Assembly (NCBI RefSeq): GCF_900116705.1
Contig: NZ_FPBP01000001.1
Span: 186,001-250,000, forward strand
Direction of reading: 5' to 3'
Source: Halomonas korlensis
Lineage (GTDB): Bacteria > Pseudomonadota > Gammaproteobacteria > Pseudomonadales > Halomonadaceae
Length of the DNA: 64,000 bases
A model generated the notes under the pieces. That model was not told where the DNA came from and made no database searches. It was given only the letters and a program-made list of their open reading frames with translations. A program made the translations under genes and the position numbers. This document shows positions 37,351-50,366 of the stretch, piece by piece (position 1 is the first letter of the stretch; the number at the start of each line of letters is the position of its first letter).

Positions 37351-37380
37351 GATCGGTCCTGCATGGCGAAAGCGGCGGCC

Positions 37381-38016
37381 TTAGTAAGGCACGCCGCTAT
37401 GAAATCGAAACGCCGTGTCCGGCGAGGTGATCAACGAGGCCTCGCGTTCGGCAAAGAAGGCGATGCGCGGCGCGATGGGCTCTGACCCTAGGTGCCGAGC
37501 CAGCATCAGGTAATCCTCGTAGTGGCGACCTTCGGACTTAACCAGAGTTCGATAGAACTTGGCAAGCTCGTCATCCAGGTGCGGAATGAGGCAGGCGAAG
37601 CGCTCACAGCTGCGTGCCTCGATGAAGGCTCCGATAATCAGGATATCAACCAGCCGCTCGGGATCTTGAGGGCGTACCGCCTGGCGAAGGCCCTCGGCGT
37701 AGCGAGACGCCTTGATATGCCGATAGACGATACCACGAGACTCCATCAACTTGACCACCTGCTCAAAGTGCAGCAGTTCTTCGCGTGCCAGTTGAGACAT
37801 CTTGCTGAGCAGCAGCGGTTTATCCACGTAACGGTACAGCAGGCTCATGGCGGTCGAGGCCGCCTTTTTTTCGCACTGGGCGTGGTCGATCAACAACAGT
37901 TCGGGATTGGCCAAAGCCCACTCCACCCAGGCACCGGGTGTGCGACAGGCAAGAAAGCCAAGAAGCTCAGCAGAGAGCAGATTCTCAACCCTGGCATCGT
38001 CATGAGTGGCATGCAT
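37381..38016 (-). CDS. miaE: tRNA-(ms2io6A)-hydroxylase MiaE
   Basis: 211 residues. Ferritin-like di-iron monooxygenase that hydroxylates the isopentenyl group of ms2i6A at position 37 of tRNAs reading UNN codons. Likely iron ligands sit in EELLHFEQV, FIEARSCERF and EGRHYEDYLML. ATG 38016 gives the family-typical start; an upstream frame to 38112 would add a hydrophobic 32-residue stretch that is probably not translated. The ribosome site is weak. The large SARP regulator follows. Confidence 0.92.
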   Translation of the reverse strand: MHATHDDARVENLLSAELLGFLACRTPGAWVEWALANPELLLIDHAQCEKKAASTAMSLLYRYVDKPLLLSKMSQLAREELLHFEQVVKLMESRGIVYRHIKASRYAEGLRQAVRPQDPERLVDILIIGAFIEARSCERFACLIPHLDDELAKFYRTLVKSEGRHYEDYLMLARHLGSEPIAPRIAFFAEREASLITSPDTAFRFHSGVPY

Positions 38017-38355
38017 GATTGTCGACTCGTCAACTGTCAGAAAAGCGGTTGGCAACACCAAGGCAACAGCCAAGAAGAACGCGGTTACGGAGATTTCGCT
38101 TGTCTGCCGCATCGTCGTTGATTAGATGACAATGGTAACGCGACTGGTCTCGAGTAACACCCCGGCAGGTCGCAGACCAAAGTTCAAGCCGGCAACCATG
38201 GGGCTCGCTTAACATTGTCGACAGTTTGCCGTAGAATCTCGTCCACTCGAAGACGCAACGTCGAACACGTCTGCTTCTCCCGCCAACGCCCCGTTTCGAT
38301 GCCGAATGTCGTTGATGCGATGTGCCTTGGCCGTCTCCACTGATGAGGGCCCCCC
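38017..38355. other. Divergent intergenic region miaE / acnB
   Basis: 339 bases with no convincing gene. It holds the acnB promoter candidate (38209-38237) and must hold the miaE promoter on the other strand. Confidence 0.5.
38209..38237 (+). promoter_or_regulatory. Sigma-70 promoter candidate for acnB
   Basis: -35 TTAACA (38209-38214, five of six) and -10 TAGAAT (38232-38237, five of six) separated by 17 bases. This predicts a transcript start near 38244 and a leader of about 110 bases. Confidence 0.55.
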
Positions 38356-40959
38356 GTGATTGAAGCCTATCGCCACCATGTCGAGGAACGCGCCACCGTG
38401 GGCGTGCCGCCCAAGCCGCTGAACGCCGAGCAGGCCGCCGCGCTGATCGAACTGCTCAAGCGGCCGCCCGCCGGCGAGGAAGAGTTCGTCCTTGATCTGC
38501 TCACCAACCGCGTGCCCCCGGGGGTCGACGAGGCCGCCTACGTCAAGGCCGGCTTTCTTACCGCCATCGCCAAGGGCGAGGCCGAGTCTCCGCTGATCGA
38601 CAAGGTGCATGCGGTGAAGCTGCTGGGCACCATGCAGGGTGGCTATAACATCGGCACCCTGGTCGAACTGCTCGACGATAGCGAACTGGCCAAGGAGGCC
38701 GGCGAGCAGCTCAAGCATACCCTGCTGATGTTCGATGCCTTTCATGACGTGGAAGAGCGCGCCCGCAACGGCAATGCCGTGGCCAAGGACGTCCTGCAGT
38801 CCTGGGCCGACGCCGAGTGGTTCCTCTCCAAGCCGGCACTGGCCGATAAGATCACGCTGTCTATCTTCAAGGTACCCGGCGAGACCAATACCGATGACCT
38901 TTCCCCGGCGCCGGACGCCTGGTCACGTCCGGACATCCCGCTGCATGCCAACGCCATGCTCAAGAACGAGCGTGACGGTATCGAACCGGTCGAGCCCGGC
39001 ACTACCGGTCCGCTCAAGCAGATCGAAGACGTCAAGGCCAAGGGCTTTCCGATTGCCTATGTGGGCGATGTGGTCGGCACCGGTTCCTCGCGCAAGTCCG
39101 CGACCAACTCCGTGCTGTGGTTCTTTGGTGACGACATCCCCCATGTTCCCAACAAGCGGGCGGGCGGCTTCTGCTTCGGCAGCAAGATCGCGCCGATTTT
39201 CTTCAACACCATGGAAGATTCCGGCGCCCTGCCCGTGGAAATGGACGTCACCAAGCTCGAGATGGGCGATGTCATCGACGTCTACCCCTACGCGGGCAAG
39301 GTCTGCAAACACGGCAGCGACGAGGTGCTCAGCACCTTCGAACTCAAGACGCAGCTGATCCTCGATGAGGTGCGCGCCGGTGGTCGTATCCCGCTGATCA
39401 TCGGCCGCGGCCTGACCACCAAGGCGCGCGAATCGCTGGGGCTGCCCCAGTCCGACGTCTTCCGACTGCCCGAGCAGCCCGGCGACACCGGCAAGGGCTT
39501 CACCCTGGCACAGAAGATGGTCGGCAAGGCGTGTGGCCTGACCGGCGTTCGCCCCGGCATGTACTGCGAGCCGAAAATGGCCACCGTGGGCTCCCAGGAT
39601 ACCACTGGCCCGATGACCCGCGACGAGCTCAAGGACCTGGCGTGTCTCGGCTTCCAGGCCGACCTGGTCATGCAGTCCTTCTGCCACACCGCCGCCTACC
39701 CAAAGCCCGTGGACGTCGACACCCACCACACCCTGCCCGACTTCATCATGAACCGTGGTGGCGTCTCGCTGCGTCCGGGTGACGGTATCATCCACAGCTG
39801 GTTGAACCGCATGCTGCTGCCCGACACCGTGGGCACCGGCGGCGACTCTCACACCCGCTTCCCGCTGGGCATCTCTTTCCCCGCAGGCTCCGGGCTGGTG
39901 GCCTTCGCCGCCGCCACCGGCGTGATGCCGCTGGACATGCCGGAATCGGTGCTGGTGCGCTTCAAGGGCCAGCGTCAGCCGGGCGTCACCTTGCGTGACC
40001 TGGTGCATGCCATTCCCTACTACGCCATCCAGCAGGGCCTGCTGACCGTCGAGAAATCGGGCAAGAAGAATGCTTTCTCCGGGCGCGTGCTGGAAATCGA
40101 AGGCCTCGAGGATCTCACCGTCGAGCAGGCCTTCGAGCTCTCCGACGCTTCCGCCGAGCGCTCCGCGGCGGGCTGTACCATCACCCTGGGTGAGGACTCG
40201 GTCACCGAATACCTCAAATCCAATATCACCTTGCTCAAGTGGATGATTGCCAATGGCTACGGCGAACGTCGCACCATCGAGCGCCGCATTCAGGGCATGG
40301 AAGAGTGGCTGGCCAACCCGAGCCTGATGCGCGCCGACCAGGACGCGGACTACGCCGAGGTCATCGAGATCGATCTCGAGCAATTGAAGGAACCGGTGCT
40401 CTGCGCCCCGAACGACCCGGACGACGCTCGCCTGCTCTCCGAAGTCGCGGGCGAGAAGATCGATGAGGTCTTCATCGGCTCGTGCATGACCAACATCGGC
40501 CACTTCCGGGCCGCGGGCAAGCTGCTCGAGAAGCAGCCAGCCGGCAGCTTGAAAACTCGCCTGTGGCTAGCCCCACCGACCAAGATGGATCAGCACCAAC
40601 TGACCGAGGAAGGCTACTACGGGATCTATGGTCGTGCCGGCGCACGCATGGAAATGCCGGGCTGCTCACTGTGCATGGGCAACCAGGCCCGCGTGGCGGC
40701 GAAGAGCACGGTGGTGTCCACCTCGACCCGTAACTTCCCGAACCGCCTCGGTGATGGTGCCAACGTCTACCTGGCCTCGGCGGAACTCGCTGCCGTGGCC
40801 GCGGTGGAGGGTCGCCTGCCGAGTGTCGAGGAATACCGCCGCTACATGGGCGAGTTCGATGCCATGGCCGGAGAAATCTACCGCTACATGAATTTCCACG
40901 AGATCGAGGAGTATCAGAACGCAGCATCCAACGTGATTCCGATTGCCCAGGAAGCCTGA
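38356..40959 (+). CDS. acnB: Aconitate hydratase B
   Basis: 867 residues, closely following E. coli AcnB from the first residues ([12 protein letters not shown]) to the C-terminal part. Interconverts citrate and isocitrate in the TCA cycle with a 4Fe-4S cluster. Cluster cysteines are in GSCMTN and in CSLCMGN. The N-terminal HEAT-like domain of AcnB is present. Start is GTG 38356 with GAGGG about seven bases upstream. A strong intrinsic terminator follows at 41031-41058. Confidence 0.98.
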   Translation: MIEAYRHHVEERATVGVPPKPLNAEQAAALIELLKRPPAGEEEFVLDLLTNRVPPGVDEAAYVKAGFLTAIAKGEAESPLIDKVHAVKLLGTMQGGYNIGTLVELLDDSELAKEAGEQLKHTLLMFDAFHDVEERARNGNAVAKDVLQSWADAEWFLSKPALADKITLSIFKVPGETNTDDLSPAPDAWSRPDIPLHANAMLKNERDGIEPVEPGTTGPLKQIEDVKAKGFPIAYVGDVVGTGSSRKSATNSVLWFFGDDIPHVPNKRAGGFCFGSKIAPIFFNTMEDSGALPVEMDVTKLEMGDVIDVYPYAGKVCKHGSDEVLSTFELKTQLILDEVRAGGRIPLIIGRGLTTKARESLGLPQSDVFRLPEQPGDTGKGFTLAQKMVGKACGLTGVRPGMYCEPKMATVGSQDTTGPMTRDELKDLACLGFQADLVMQSFCHTAAYPKPVDVDTHHTLPDFIMNRGGVSLRPGDGIIHSWLNRMLLPDTVGTGGDSHTRFPLGISFPAGSGLVAFAAATGVMPLDMPESVLVRFKGQRQPGVTLRDLVHAIPYYAIQQGLLTVEKSGKKNAFSGRVLEIEGLEDLTVEQAFELSDASAERSAAGCTITLGEDSVTEYLKSNITLLKWMIANGYGERRTIERRIQGMEEWLANPSLMRADQDADYAEVIEIDLEQLKEPVLCAPNDPDDARLLSEVAGEKIDEVFIGSCMTNIGHFRAAGKLLEKQPAGSLKTRLWLAPPTKMDQHQLTEEGYYGIYGRAGARMEMPGCSLCMGNQARVAAKSTVVSTSTRNFPNRLGDGANVYLASAELAAVAAVEGRLPSVEEYRRYMGEFDAMAGEIYRYMNFHEIEEYQNAASNVIPIAQEA

Positions 40960-41030
40960 TACCCTGTCCTACGACTCCGATGCTCGCAACATCAATGGCC
41001 GCCATGGCGGCAGCCAGAGTCGATGACCGA

Positions 41031-41058
41031 AGCGCCCCGCCCTGCGGGGCGCTTTTTT
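41031..41058 (+). terminator. Intrinsic terminator after acnB
   Basis: Perfect 10-base-pair stem AGCGCCCCGC / GCGGGGCGCT with a CCT loop, followed by a run of six T. It lies 71 bases past the acnB stop. Confidence 0.92.
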
Positions 41059-41165
41059 ATTAGGAAAGCGCCAACTCTGTTGCCTACCGACCACAAACGT
41101 ATGTCGCGGCCGTGGGATATGGCATGATGCCCGAGACGTCTTTACGGCAGGCAAGGAACGGAATC

Positions 41166-41654
41166 ATGAGCCATATCATCACCCCTGATCTATGCGACGA
41201 GTTCCCTGAGGTACGGGTACTCGACCCGATATTTACCAATTTCGGCGGGCGTGAAGCCTTCTTCGGGCCGGTCCGCACCCTCAAGTGCTTCGAAGACAAC
41301 TCGTTGGTCAAGCAGGCAGTCGCCGAACCCGGCGATGGCGCCGTCCTGGTGGTCGATGGAGGCGGTTCGCTGCGGTGTGCATTACTGGGAGACATGCTGG
41401 CGGAGCAGGCCGCAGGCAATGGCTGGGCCGGTGTGGTGTTGTATGGCTGTGTGCGCGACATTGATGTGCTGTTCGAAACCGAGCTCGGCATCCAGGCGCT
41501 TGCCGCTCATCCTCGCAGGAGCGAGAAGCGCGGTGAGGGGCAGCGAGATATCGCCGTGACCTTCGCCGGCGTAACGATAACTCCCGGACAATGGCTCTAT
41601 GCCGACAACAACGGCATCCTGATCGCCGAGGCGCCCCTGACATCGGTGCAGTGA
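41166..41654 (+). CDS. rraA: RraA family protein (regulator of ribonuclease activity A)
   Basis: 162 residues. E. coli RraA binds RNase E and inhibits it; close homologues can have 4-hydroxy-4-methyl-2-oxoglutarate/oxaloacetate aldolase activity. Family pattern: [17 protein letters not shown] at the start, [15 protein letters not shown] (about residues 60-74) and [13 protein letters not shown] 41166 follows AAGGAA; a longer frame starts at 41112 without a ribosome site. Stands alone after the acnB terminator. Confidence 0.93.
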   Translation: MSHIITPDLCDEFPEVRVLDPIFTNFGGREAFFGPVRTLKCFEDNSLVKQAVAEPGDGAVLVVDGGGSLRCALLGDMLAEQAAGNGWAGVVLYGCVRDIDVLFETELGIQALAAHPRRSEKRGEGQRDIAVTFAGVTITPGQWLYADNNGILIAEAPLTSVQ

Positions 41655-41759
41655 AGTGTCCATTGGCCTCGATCACGCCCGGCCAAGCGCAATCTTGTGC
41701 CAAACCACCGGCGTTGCCTACGGGGCCACGTCTATCATGAGAATATCTCCTTTACGCCC

Positions 41760-43634
41760 ATGCTGGTTCTTTCGCAGCTAGGCGGCGATGTGCTGCGCAG
41801 CCTGCGCGAGCACTTGCGGCCGCTGATCGCCTATCACCTATTCTTTACCCTGCTCGCCTCGAGCCTGCTGCTGCCCGCTGTCGCATGGTCGCTGACGCGT
41901 CTGCTTGGCCAGTTTGGGCAACCGATCCTCACCAACACCGAACTACTCGACATTCTCCTGAGCCCGGGAGGTGTCCTGTGGCTGCTGGCCGCCATTGGCA
42001 CCACCTTCCTGGTACTGTACCTGCAGCAGGCCGGCATGATTCTGGTGGCTGTGCGTCCGCGAGACAACCATTACCGCCTGGCCTTCGAAGCGCTCTGGGC
42101 CACCTTGAGGCGGTTGCCGTCGCTATCCGGCCTGGTCGTGTTGCAGGTAGGCAGCCATCTGCTGTTGTTCATACCCACCGTTATCCTCCTGGTATGGCTT
42201 TATGGCGTCTTTCTAGGTGGCCTGGACCCCTATTACGTACAACGGGTACGGCCACCGGCGTTCTGGCAGTTTGTGGCCATCGGCCTGCCAGTGATAGGGC
42301 TGTGGATCGGCCTGGCCGCGAGGCTGTATTTTCGTTGGCTGCTCGCCCTACCAATGATGATGCTGGAGAATCTCTCGCCCCGTGCAGCGCTGAAACGCAG
42401 CCATTTTCTTACCCAGGGCCGCAGGCGCCCTATCGCCCTGGCGGTCATCGCCCTGCTGGTCGTGATCATTGCCCTGCCGGTACTGGCGACCGCGCTCTTC
42501 GGCAGAGCGTTCACCCCGATGCTGTGGTGGCTGCCGGAGCACAATGCTGTCCTGATCCCGGCCATGCTCGGCTACCTTACTGCCTATGTCCTGCTGACGC
42601 TGGCCATCACCTTCCTCGGTATCGCCGCCAACGCGCTGCTTGCCGCTTGTCTCTATCTACGGCTGGAACATCAGGTACTGCGTCCGGCGGCCCCTCCGGC
42701 GGATGCCCACCCGGGCCGCCTGGCTTGGGCAGTGGAAGTCAGCGTCATCCTGTTCGCACTCTTCCAGGCCTGGCTGATCGTCAATAGCTTCGAGCTGCGT
42801 GATGAGGTCTCCATCATCGCCCACCGCGGCAGCTCCATGGCCGCGCCCGAAAACACCTTGTCGGCCCTGGAGCTGGCCCTGGATGAAAGGGCCGACCGAG
42901 TCGAGATCGATGTGCGGCTTACTCGCGACAATCAGGTCGTGCTCTATCATGACCGCAGCATGAGCCGGCTGACCGGCGACCCCAGGCAGCTAGGCGAATT
43001 GTCACGAACGGAACTGGCCGAATTCGATGTCGGCAGCTGGTTCGGTGACGCCTATGTCGGCGAACCTATCCCGGGACTGGATGATGCGCTGGAAAGGGTT
43101 CGCGGCCGGGGGCAACTGATGATCGACCTCAAGCCCGACCCGGGGCGCGAACTGGCCCTGGTCGATGCGGTGATGGACACCTTGTACCGCGAGGCCCGGA
43201 TAAGGGCTGCCTGTCGAGAAGCCGGCGGCACCGTCGCCACCTGCGGAAACACCGACGTCATCGGCGAAACCCGTCTGGCCACGATGTCGCCTTCGCTCGT
43301 GAGAGAAATCAAGGCCCGAGACCCCAACGTCGCCACCACCCTGCTCGCCCAGCTGATCCTGCCCGGCACGCTGGAGCGACGAGGCTTCGATGCTCTCGGG
43401 CTGCGCCACAATCGCATCACCGATAACGAGATTCGCCTTGCCCGACGCCTCGGCTATGAGATCCATGCCTGGACGGTCAATGACCGGGCCCGCATGTCCC
43501 AGCTGATCGACCTAGGCGTCGATGCCATTATCACCGACCGACCCGCAGCGCTTGCCGAGTTGCTGGCGATCCGCCGTGAGATGAGCGACGGTGCGCTGCT
43601 GTTGGTCAAGTTGCGCAATTGGCTCAGGGGCTAA
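41760..43634 (+). CDS. Membrane-anchored glycerophosphodiester phosphodiesterase
   Basis: 624 residues. The first about 350 residues form a membrane domain with roughly eight hydrophobic segments (GDPD membrane domain). The C-terminal GDPD domain starts at IIAHRGSS with the catalytic His-Arg, followed by VEIDVRLT and VLYHDRSM, and hydrolyses glycerophosphodiesters to glycerol-3-phosphate and an alcohol. Start ATG 41760 is chosen by family N-terminus; a GTG at 41697 is in frame. No strong ribosome site. Its TAA overlaps the stop of convergent ggt in the four bases CTAA. Confidence 0.9.
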   Translation: MLVLSQLGGDVLRSLREHLRPLIAYHLFFTLLASSLLLPAVAWSLTRLLGQFGQPILTNTELLDILLSPGGVLWLLAAIGTTFLVLYLQQAGMILVAVRPRDNHYRLAFEALWATLRRLPSLSGLVVLQVGSHLLLFIPTVILLVWLYGVFLGGLDPYYVQRVRPPAFWQFVAIGLPVIGLWIGLAARLYFRWLLALPMMMLENLSPRAALKRSHFLTQGRRRPIALAVIALLVVIIALPVLATALFGRAFTPMLWWLPEHNAVLIPAMLGYLTAYVLLTLAITFLGIAANALLAACLYLRLEHQVLRPAAPPADAHPGRLAWAVEVSVILFALFQAWLIVNSFELRDEVSIIAHRGSSMAAPENTLSALELALDERADRVEIDVRLTRDNQVVLYHDRSMSRLTGDPRQLGELSRTELAEFDVGSWFGDAYVGEPIPGLDDALERVRGRGQLMIDLKPDPGRELALVDAVMDTLYREARIRAACREAGGTVATCGNTDVIGETRLATMSPSLVREIKARDPNVATTLLAQLILPGTLERRGFDALGLRHNRITDNEIRLARRLGYEIHAWTVNDRARMSQLIDLGVDAIITDRPAALAELLAIRREMSDGALLLVKLRNWLRG

Positions 43635-45460
43635 TCGCCAAGGACGACCCCTTCCCGACGCGGGTCAGCACCGCCGAAGATGCTCCCGCCCTCGGTGACC
43701 TGCAAGGCCTGCAGGCCGCTGACCAACTCGCGTTCGCTGGCTTCGTGACCCAGACTCTTCAGCGCCTCGAGCGTCGCGGCAGGATAGCCTCCCGCCTCCA
43801 GAAAGACCGGCCCGCCCAGGGTGATGGCATGGGGCAGGTTGAGGGCCTCCTGGGCATCGAGCCCCCAATCGAGCATTGCGACGAGCGTCTTGGCGGTGTA
43901 ATGAATAATCGCCGCACCGCCTGGAGAGCCCAGGCTCGCGACCAGTTCGCCACTGTCCGCATCGAACACCAAGGTCGGGCTCATGCTCGAGCGCGGACGC
44001 TTGCCGGGCTCCACGCGGTTGGCGATGGGGTTGCCCGCCTCGTCTTCGGGCTGGAAGGAGAAATCGGTGAGCTCGTTGTTGAGCAGGTAGCCGCCAGGCT
44101 CTCCCGTCCCACCATCGGCCATGGTCCGCGAGCCGAACGCCTGCTCGATGGACGTGGTCATGGCGATGGCGTTGCCCTCCTCGTCAATAATGCTGATATG
44201 GCTGGTGCCGGCTTCGGGCTGCTCGGGCTGAACGGCCCAGCTGGTTTCCATGGGGCCAGGATTGCCCGGTTTGGCAGCGTCGCTGCCCATACTCTGTTCA
44301 CCGATCTGCTCGGCGCGCTTGGCCAGATAGTCGGGATGGAGCATGTTGCTCCAGTCGCCGCCGGGTGCGTCGACAAATTCCGGGTCGGCGATATACTTGT
44401 CGCGATCGGCAAACGCCAGTCGTGAGGCCTCAAGGAATCGATGCAACCACTCGACGCTAGGGAGATCATCGTTCAACGGTGACTCCAGCGCTGGCAATGC
44501 CTCGAGCATGCCCAGTATCTGCATGATGGTCAGATGCCCCGAGGATGGCGGCGGAAACCCACAGACGCGATAGGCCTGCCACTCGGTACAGAGCGGGTCG
44601 CGCTCCTGGGCGGCATGGCTGGCCAGGTCTTCCAGCGACATGGCGCCGGGCCGATCATGGTTCTGCACGCGAAACACCAGGTCTTCGGCAATCGACCCGG
44701 TATGCAAGGCACTGCTGCCTTCCTTGGCAATCTCGCGAAGGATCGCGGCGAGCGCCGGGTTCTTTAACGTATGTCCCTCGGCCAGCGGTTCTCCCGCCTC
44801 GTCGTAGTAAAAATCGCCGCCGATCGAATCATCACGCAGGTGTTCCACCTCGGCCAGGCTGGTATGGAGTCGCTCGCTGACCTCAAAGCCGTCCTCCGCC
44901 AGGGTAATCGCCGGCTCGAACAGCACTTCCCAGGGCAGCTGCCCATGGTCGCGGTGGGCCAGTTCCAGCATGCGCAGCGTGCCCGGGACCCCGATCGAGC
45001 GCCCGCTGGCGACGGCGGCCATGAAGTCCAGCGGCTCGCCCTCCTCATCGAGGAAAAGCTCACCGTCGACCCCGCTTGGCGCAGTCTCTCGGCCATCGTA
45101 GGCCCGGACGTCCTCGCCATCGAAATGCATGAGGAAGGCGCCGCCGCCGATGCCACTGGATTGCGGCTCTACCAGGGTCAACACCATCTGCACGGCAACA
45201 GCGGCATCGATGGCGGACCCGCCAGCCTTGATCACCTGGTACCCGGCATCGGTGGCCAGCGGATTGGCCGCGGCCACTGCGAAGTCCTCGTTTTCCCAAC
45301 CCGGCTTCTCGGTGACGGTGGAACTCGACTCCGGGGCGATGGCCGGCGCCTCATAATCGAGTTCCACCTCGGCGTGAGTGGTCGACGGCAACCCGACCAT
45401 CAGCATCACGGCGACCGGGCTCACCAGCCGCCGGCAAAAAGGGAGTATGGGCATGGGCAT
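43631..45460 (-). CDS. ggt: Gamma-glutamyltransferase, exported
   Basis: 609 residues. Hydrolyses or transfers the gamma-glutamyl group of glutathione in the periplasm. Signal peptide over about the first 30 residues (PVAVMLMVGLPSTTHA). The precursor self-cleaves before the nucleophile Thr at about residue 417 (GTSHISIIDEEGNA). SGIGGGAFLMHFDG and GSPGGAAIIHY are further family marks. The mature chain is strongly acidic, as in exported halophile proteins. ATG 45460 is preceded by AGGAGA at seven bases. Confidence 0.95.
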   Translation of the reverse strand: MPMPILPFCRRLVSPVAVMLMVGLPSTTHAEVELDYEAPAIAPESSSTVTEKPGWENEDFAVAAANPLATDAGYQVIKAGGSAIDAAVAVQMVLTLVEPQSSGIGGGAFLMHFDGEDVRAYDGRETAPSGVDGELFLDEEGEPLDFMAAVASGRSIGVPGTLRMLELAHRDHGQLPWEVLFEPAITLAEDGFEVSERLHTSLAEVEHLRDDSIGGDFYYDEAGEPLAEGHTLKNPALAAILREIAKEGSSALHTGSIAEDLVFRVQNHDRPGAMSLEDLASHAAQERDPLCTEWQAYRVCGFPPPSSGHLTIMQILGMLEALPALESPLNDDLPSVEWLHRFLEASRLAFADRDKYIADPEFVDAPGGDWSNMLHPDYLAKRAEQIGEQSMGSDAAKPGNPGPMETSWAVQPEQPEAGTSHISIIDEEGNAIAMTTSIEQAFGSRTMADGGTGEPGGYLLNNELTDFSFQPEDEAGNPIANRVEPGKRPRSSMSPTLVFDADSGELVASLGSPGGAAIIHYTAKTLVAMLDWGLDAQEALNLPHAITLGGPVFLEAGGYPAATLEALKSLGHEASERELVSGLQALQVTEGGSIFGGADPRREGVVLGD

Positions 45461-45594
45461 ACAGCGTCTCCTGATCAACATCGACCCTTGTCGGGTTCCC
45501 TAAATAACAATCACAGCATAGGCCAGACTCGACACAAAAAGGCGATCAAACCAGCAAGATGTCAAAAACCATACCAACGTTACGGCCAGAGACG

Positions 45595-45628
45595 AAAAAG
45601 CCCGGCCAGTCAATAAAGGCTGCCGGGC
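45595..45628 (-). terminator. Intrinsic terminator after ppsA
   Basis: On the minus strand GCCCGGC pairs with GCCGGGC around a 14-15-base loop and is followed by TTTTTCG. It starts 29 bases past the ppsA stop (45657) and lies before ggt, so the two genes end and start separately. Confidence 0.85.
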
Positions 45629-45656
45629 GTCGAGCGGTTGTGTCGGGTGGCTGACT

Positions 45657-48041
<2,385 letters not shown>

Positions 48042-48284
48042 GAAACCCCCAGGAAACCAACGACAGGATGCAGCCTGCGCGGCGGCAATCAGCCGAGCGG
48101 CAAGCGGTGCGATTGACGGCGACTCTAACAGCGGCTGTCTATATTCGCCATTAGTCTAACCGCGAAGTCACTGGAGGTTTTTTACAACACGGCGACCTTG
48201 GCGCCGATTCCTGTAGTCGGCGCCTTGTCTCGCCCCCCCGTGAGGCTCGACAATGACACCACTTTCCCAGCCCGAGCGAGCCTC

Positions 48285-49118
48285 ATGACCCGCACCGCCT
48301 TCTTCATCTCCGACGGTACCGGCATCACCGCCGAGAGTCTTGGCCGCAGCCTGTTAGCGCAATTCGAGAACGTCGATATCCGCATGGTCACCAAGCCCTA
48401 TGTCGACTCGGTAGACAAGGCCAGACAGCTGGCGGAAGTGATCGAGGCCACGGCGGTGCGCGACGGTGCAACCCCGATCATCATCGACACCATCGTCGAC
48501 GAGCAGATTCGCGACGTGATTCGAGACGCCGCCGGCTTCAAGATCGATATCTTTTCGACCTTCCTGAAGCCCCTCGAAGAGGAGCTGGCCACCCACTCCT
48601 CGTATAGCGTAGGACGTACGCATGCGATCGGCAGCGATGACGTCTACATGGATCGTATCCACTCGGTGCATTTCGCCCTGGACAACGACGATGGCGCGCG
48701 CACGCATCAGTACGACAAGGCAGACGTGATCCTCATCGGGGTGTCCCGCTGCGGCAAGACGCCCACCTCGCTGTACCTGGCGTTGCAGTTCGGGATTCGT
48801 GCCGCCAATTACCCGCTGACCGAGGACGACCTCGACGAGGATGGCATTCTGAAGCTACCCAAGGCCCTCGCCCCGCACCGTCATAAGCTCTTCGGCCTGA
48901 CCATCGACCCGCGGCGCCTGGCGGCCATTCGCCACGAGCGACGCCCCAACAGCCGCTACAGCTCCATGGACCAGTGCCTGCAGGAAATCAGCCAGGCCGA
49001 GGGGCTCTATCGCCAGTTGCATATCCCCTTCATCGATACCACGCGATTCTCGGTGGAGGAAATCTCCACGCGCATGATCGCCGAGCGGGGGTTGATGCGA
49101 CGCTTTTCGCCGCGCTGA
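48285..49118 (+). CDS. ppsR: PEP synthase regulatory protein PpsR (kinase/pyrophosphorylase)
   Basis: 277 residues, DUF299 family. Inactivates PEP synthase by ADP-dependent phosphorylation of a threonine and reactivates it by phosphate-dependent removal. P-loop GVSRCGKT at 152-159. ATG 48285 gives the standard [17 protein letters not shown] start; a TTG at 48198 would add 29 residues. It is divergent from its substrate gene ppsA across 243 bases. Confidence 0.96.
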   Translation: MTRTAFFISDGTGITAESLGRSLLAQFENVDIRMVTKPYVDSVDKARQLAEVIEATAVRDGATPIIIDTIVDEQIRDVIRDAAGFKIDIFSTFLKPLEEELATHSSYSVGRTHAIGSDDVYMDRIHSVHFALDNDDGARTHQYDKADVILIGVSRCGKTPTSLYLALQFGIRAANYPLTEDDLDEDGILKLPKALAPHRHKLFGLTIDPRRLAAIRHERRPNSRYSSMDQCLQEISQAEGLYRQLHIPFIDTTRFSVEEISTRMIAERGLMRRFSPR

Positions 49119-49133
49119 GCGAAGGGCCAGCAT

Positions 49134-50339
49134 TTATCTGACCACGCCTTCCCGCTTCAACCGGGCGATGTCCTCCGGGGTCAGGCCCATTTCGGCAAGA
49201 ATCGCCGCACTGTCCTGACCGAGCCCAGGGGGAGCCAAGTCGCTGGTGGCCGTTTCGCCGTCGAACCGCAGCGGATTGGCCACTTGGGGGATGTCCAGAT
49301 CCCCGCGCTTGAGCGTGCAGTGCAGGCCGCGATGACGCACCTGAGGATCGTCGAAGACTTCCGCCAAGGTGTTGATCGGCCCCGCCGGGATGCCACGAGC
49401 CTCGAGCTCGGCCAGCCAGTCGTCGCGCTTGCGGGTCGCCATGATCCGCTCGATCAACGATACCAGCACCTCGCGGTTGCCGACCCGGGCGGCATTGCTG
49501 GCATAGGCCGGATCGACTGCCCAGTCGGGATGGCCGAGCAGCGAGGCCAGCCGAGAGAACTGCGCGTCATTGCCGACGGTGAGCACCAGATAGCCATCCG
49601 CACAGGCGAAGGCCTGGTAGGGCACGATATTGGGATGAGCATTGCCGTGACGCTGTGGTGACTTGCCGCTCACCAGCGTGTTGAGCGCCTGGTTGGCCAG
49701 GGTCGCCACCTGCACGTCGAGCAGCGCAAGGTCGACGTGCTGACCAACCCCGGTTCGTTCGCGCTCCTGCAACGCCGCCAGCACCCCGATCGTGGCATAG
49801 AGCCCGGTCATCACATCGGTGATCGCAACCCCGGTCTTCATCGGCATGCCGTCGGGTTCGCCGGAAAGACTCATCAACCCGCCCATGGCCTGGATCATGA
49901 AGTCATAGCCAGCCCGGTGAGCATAGGGGCCGTCCTGGCCGAAGCCAGTGATGGAACACCCAATCAAGCGTGGGTTGAGTGCTTTCAGGCTGGCATGGTC
50001 GAGACCATAGCGCGCCAGCCCGCCTACCTTGAAGTTCTCGAGCAGAATGTCCGCGCCCTTGGCCAGCTCGCGCACCAGTGCCTGGCCATCCTCGGTGGCG
50101 ATGTCCACGGCGAGCGACTGCTTGCCGCGGTTGGCGCACAGGAAATAAGCCGCCATCCGCTCGGCGGTGTCATCCTCGGCAAGCCATGGCGGGCCCCAGC
50201 CACGGGTATCGTCACCGCGCTGGGGATGCTCGACCTTGACCACCTTGGCGCCAAGGTCGGCCAGTAACTGGCCTGCCCACGGGCCGGCCAGGACACGCGA
50301 CAGGTCCAGCACAACCAGGCCGTCAAGCGGTCGGCTCAT
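49134..50339 (-). CDS. CaiB/BaiF family CoA transferase, probably glutarate-CoA transferase
   Basis: 401 residues of the class III CoA transferases. Begins PLDGLVVLDLSRVLAGPWAG and has ENFKVGGLARYGLD; a conserved aspartate acts as acceptor in the family. It sits 27 bases after gcdH on the same strand, a pairing known for glutarate activation from succinyl-CoA in lysine and glutarate degradation. GAGGAG precedes ATG 50339. The exact CoA donor is inferred from context. Confidence 0.9.
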   Translation of the reverse strand: MSRPLDGLVVLDLSRVLAGPWAGQLLADLGAKVVKVEHPQRGDDTRGWGPPWLAEDDTAERMAAYFLCANRGKQSLAVDIATEDGQALVRELAKGADILLENFKVGGLARYGLDHASLKALNPRLIGCSITGFGQDGPYAHRAGYDFMIQAMGGLMSLSGEPDGMPMKTGVAITDVMTGLYATIGVLAALQERERTGVGQHVDLALLDVQVATLANQALNTLVSGKSPQRHGNAHPNIVPYQAFACADGYLVLTVGNDAQFSRLASLLGHPDWAVDPAYASNAARVGNREVLVSLIERIMATRKRDDWLAELEARGIPAGPINTLAEVFDDPQVRHRGLHCTLKRGDLDIPQVANPLRFDGETATSDLAPPGLGQDSAAILAEMGLTPEDIARLKREGVVR

Positions 50340-50366
50340 CGGTAAGCTCCTCGTGTTCGGCTAGCG

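Noticed and set aside
38923-40503. 526-codon open frame on the strand opposite acnB
   Set aside because: It is the antisense of a well-conserved enzyme; such long mirror frames are common in GC-rich genes, and its protein has no recognisable family.
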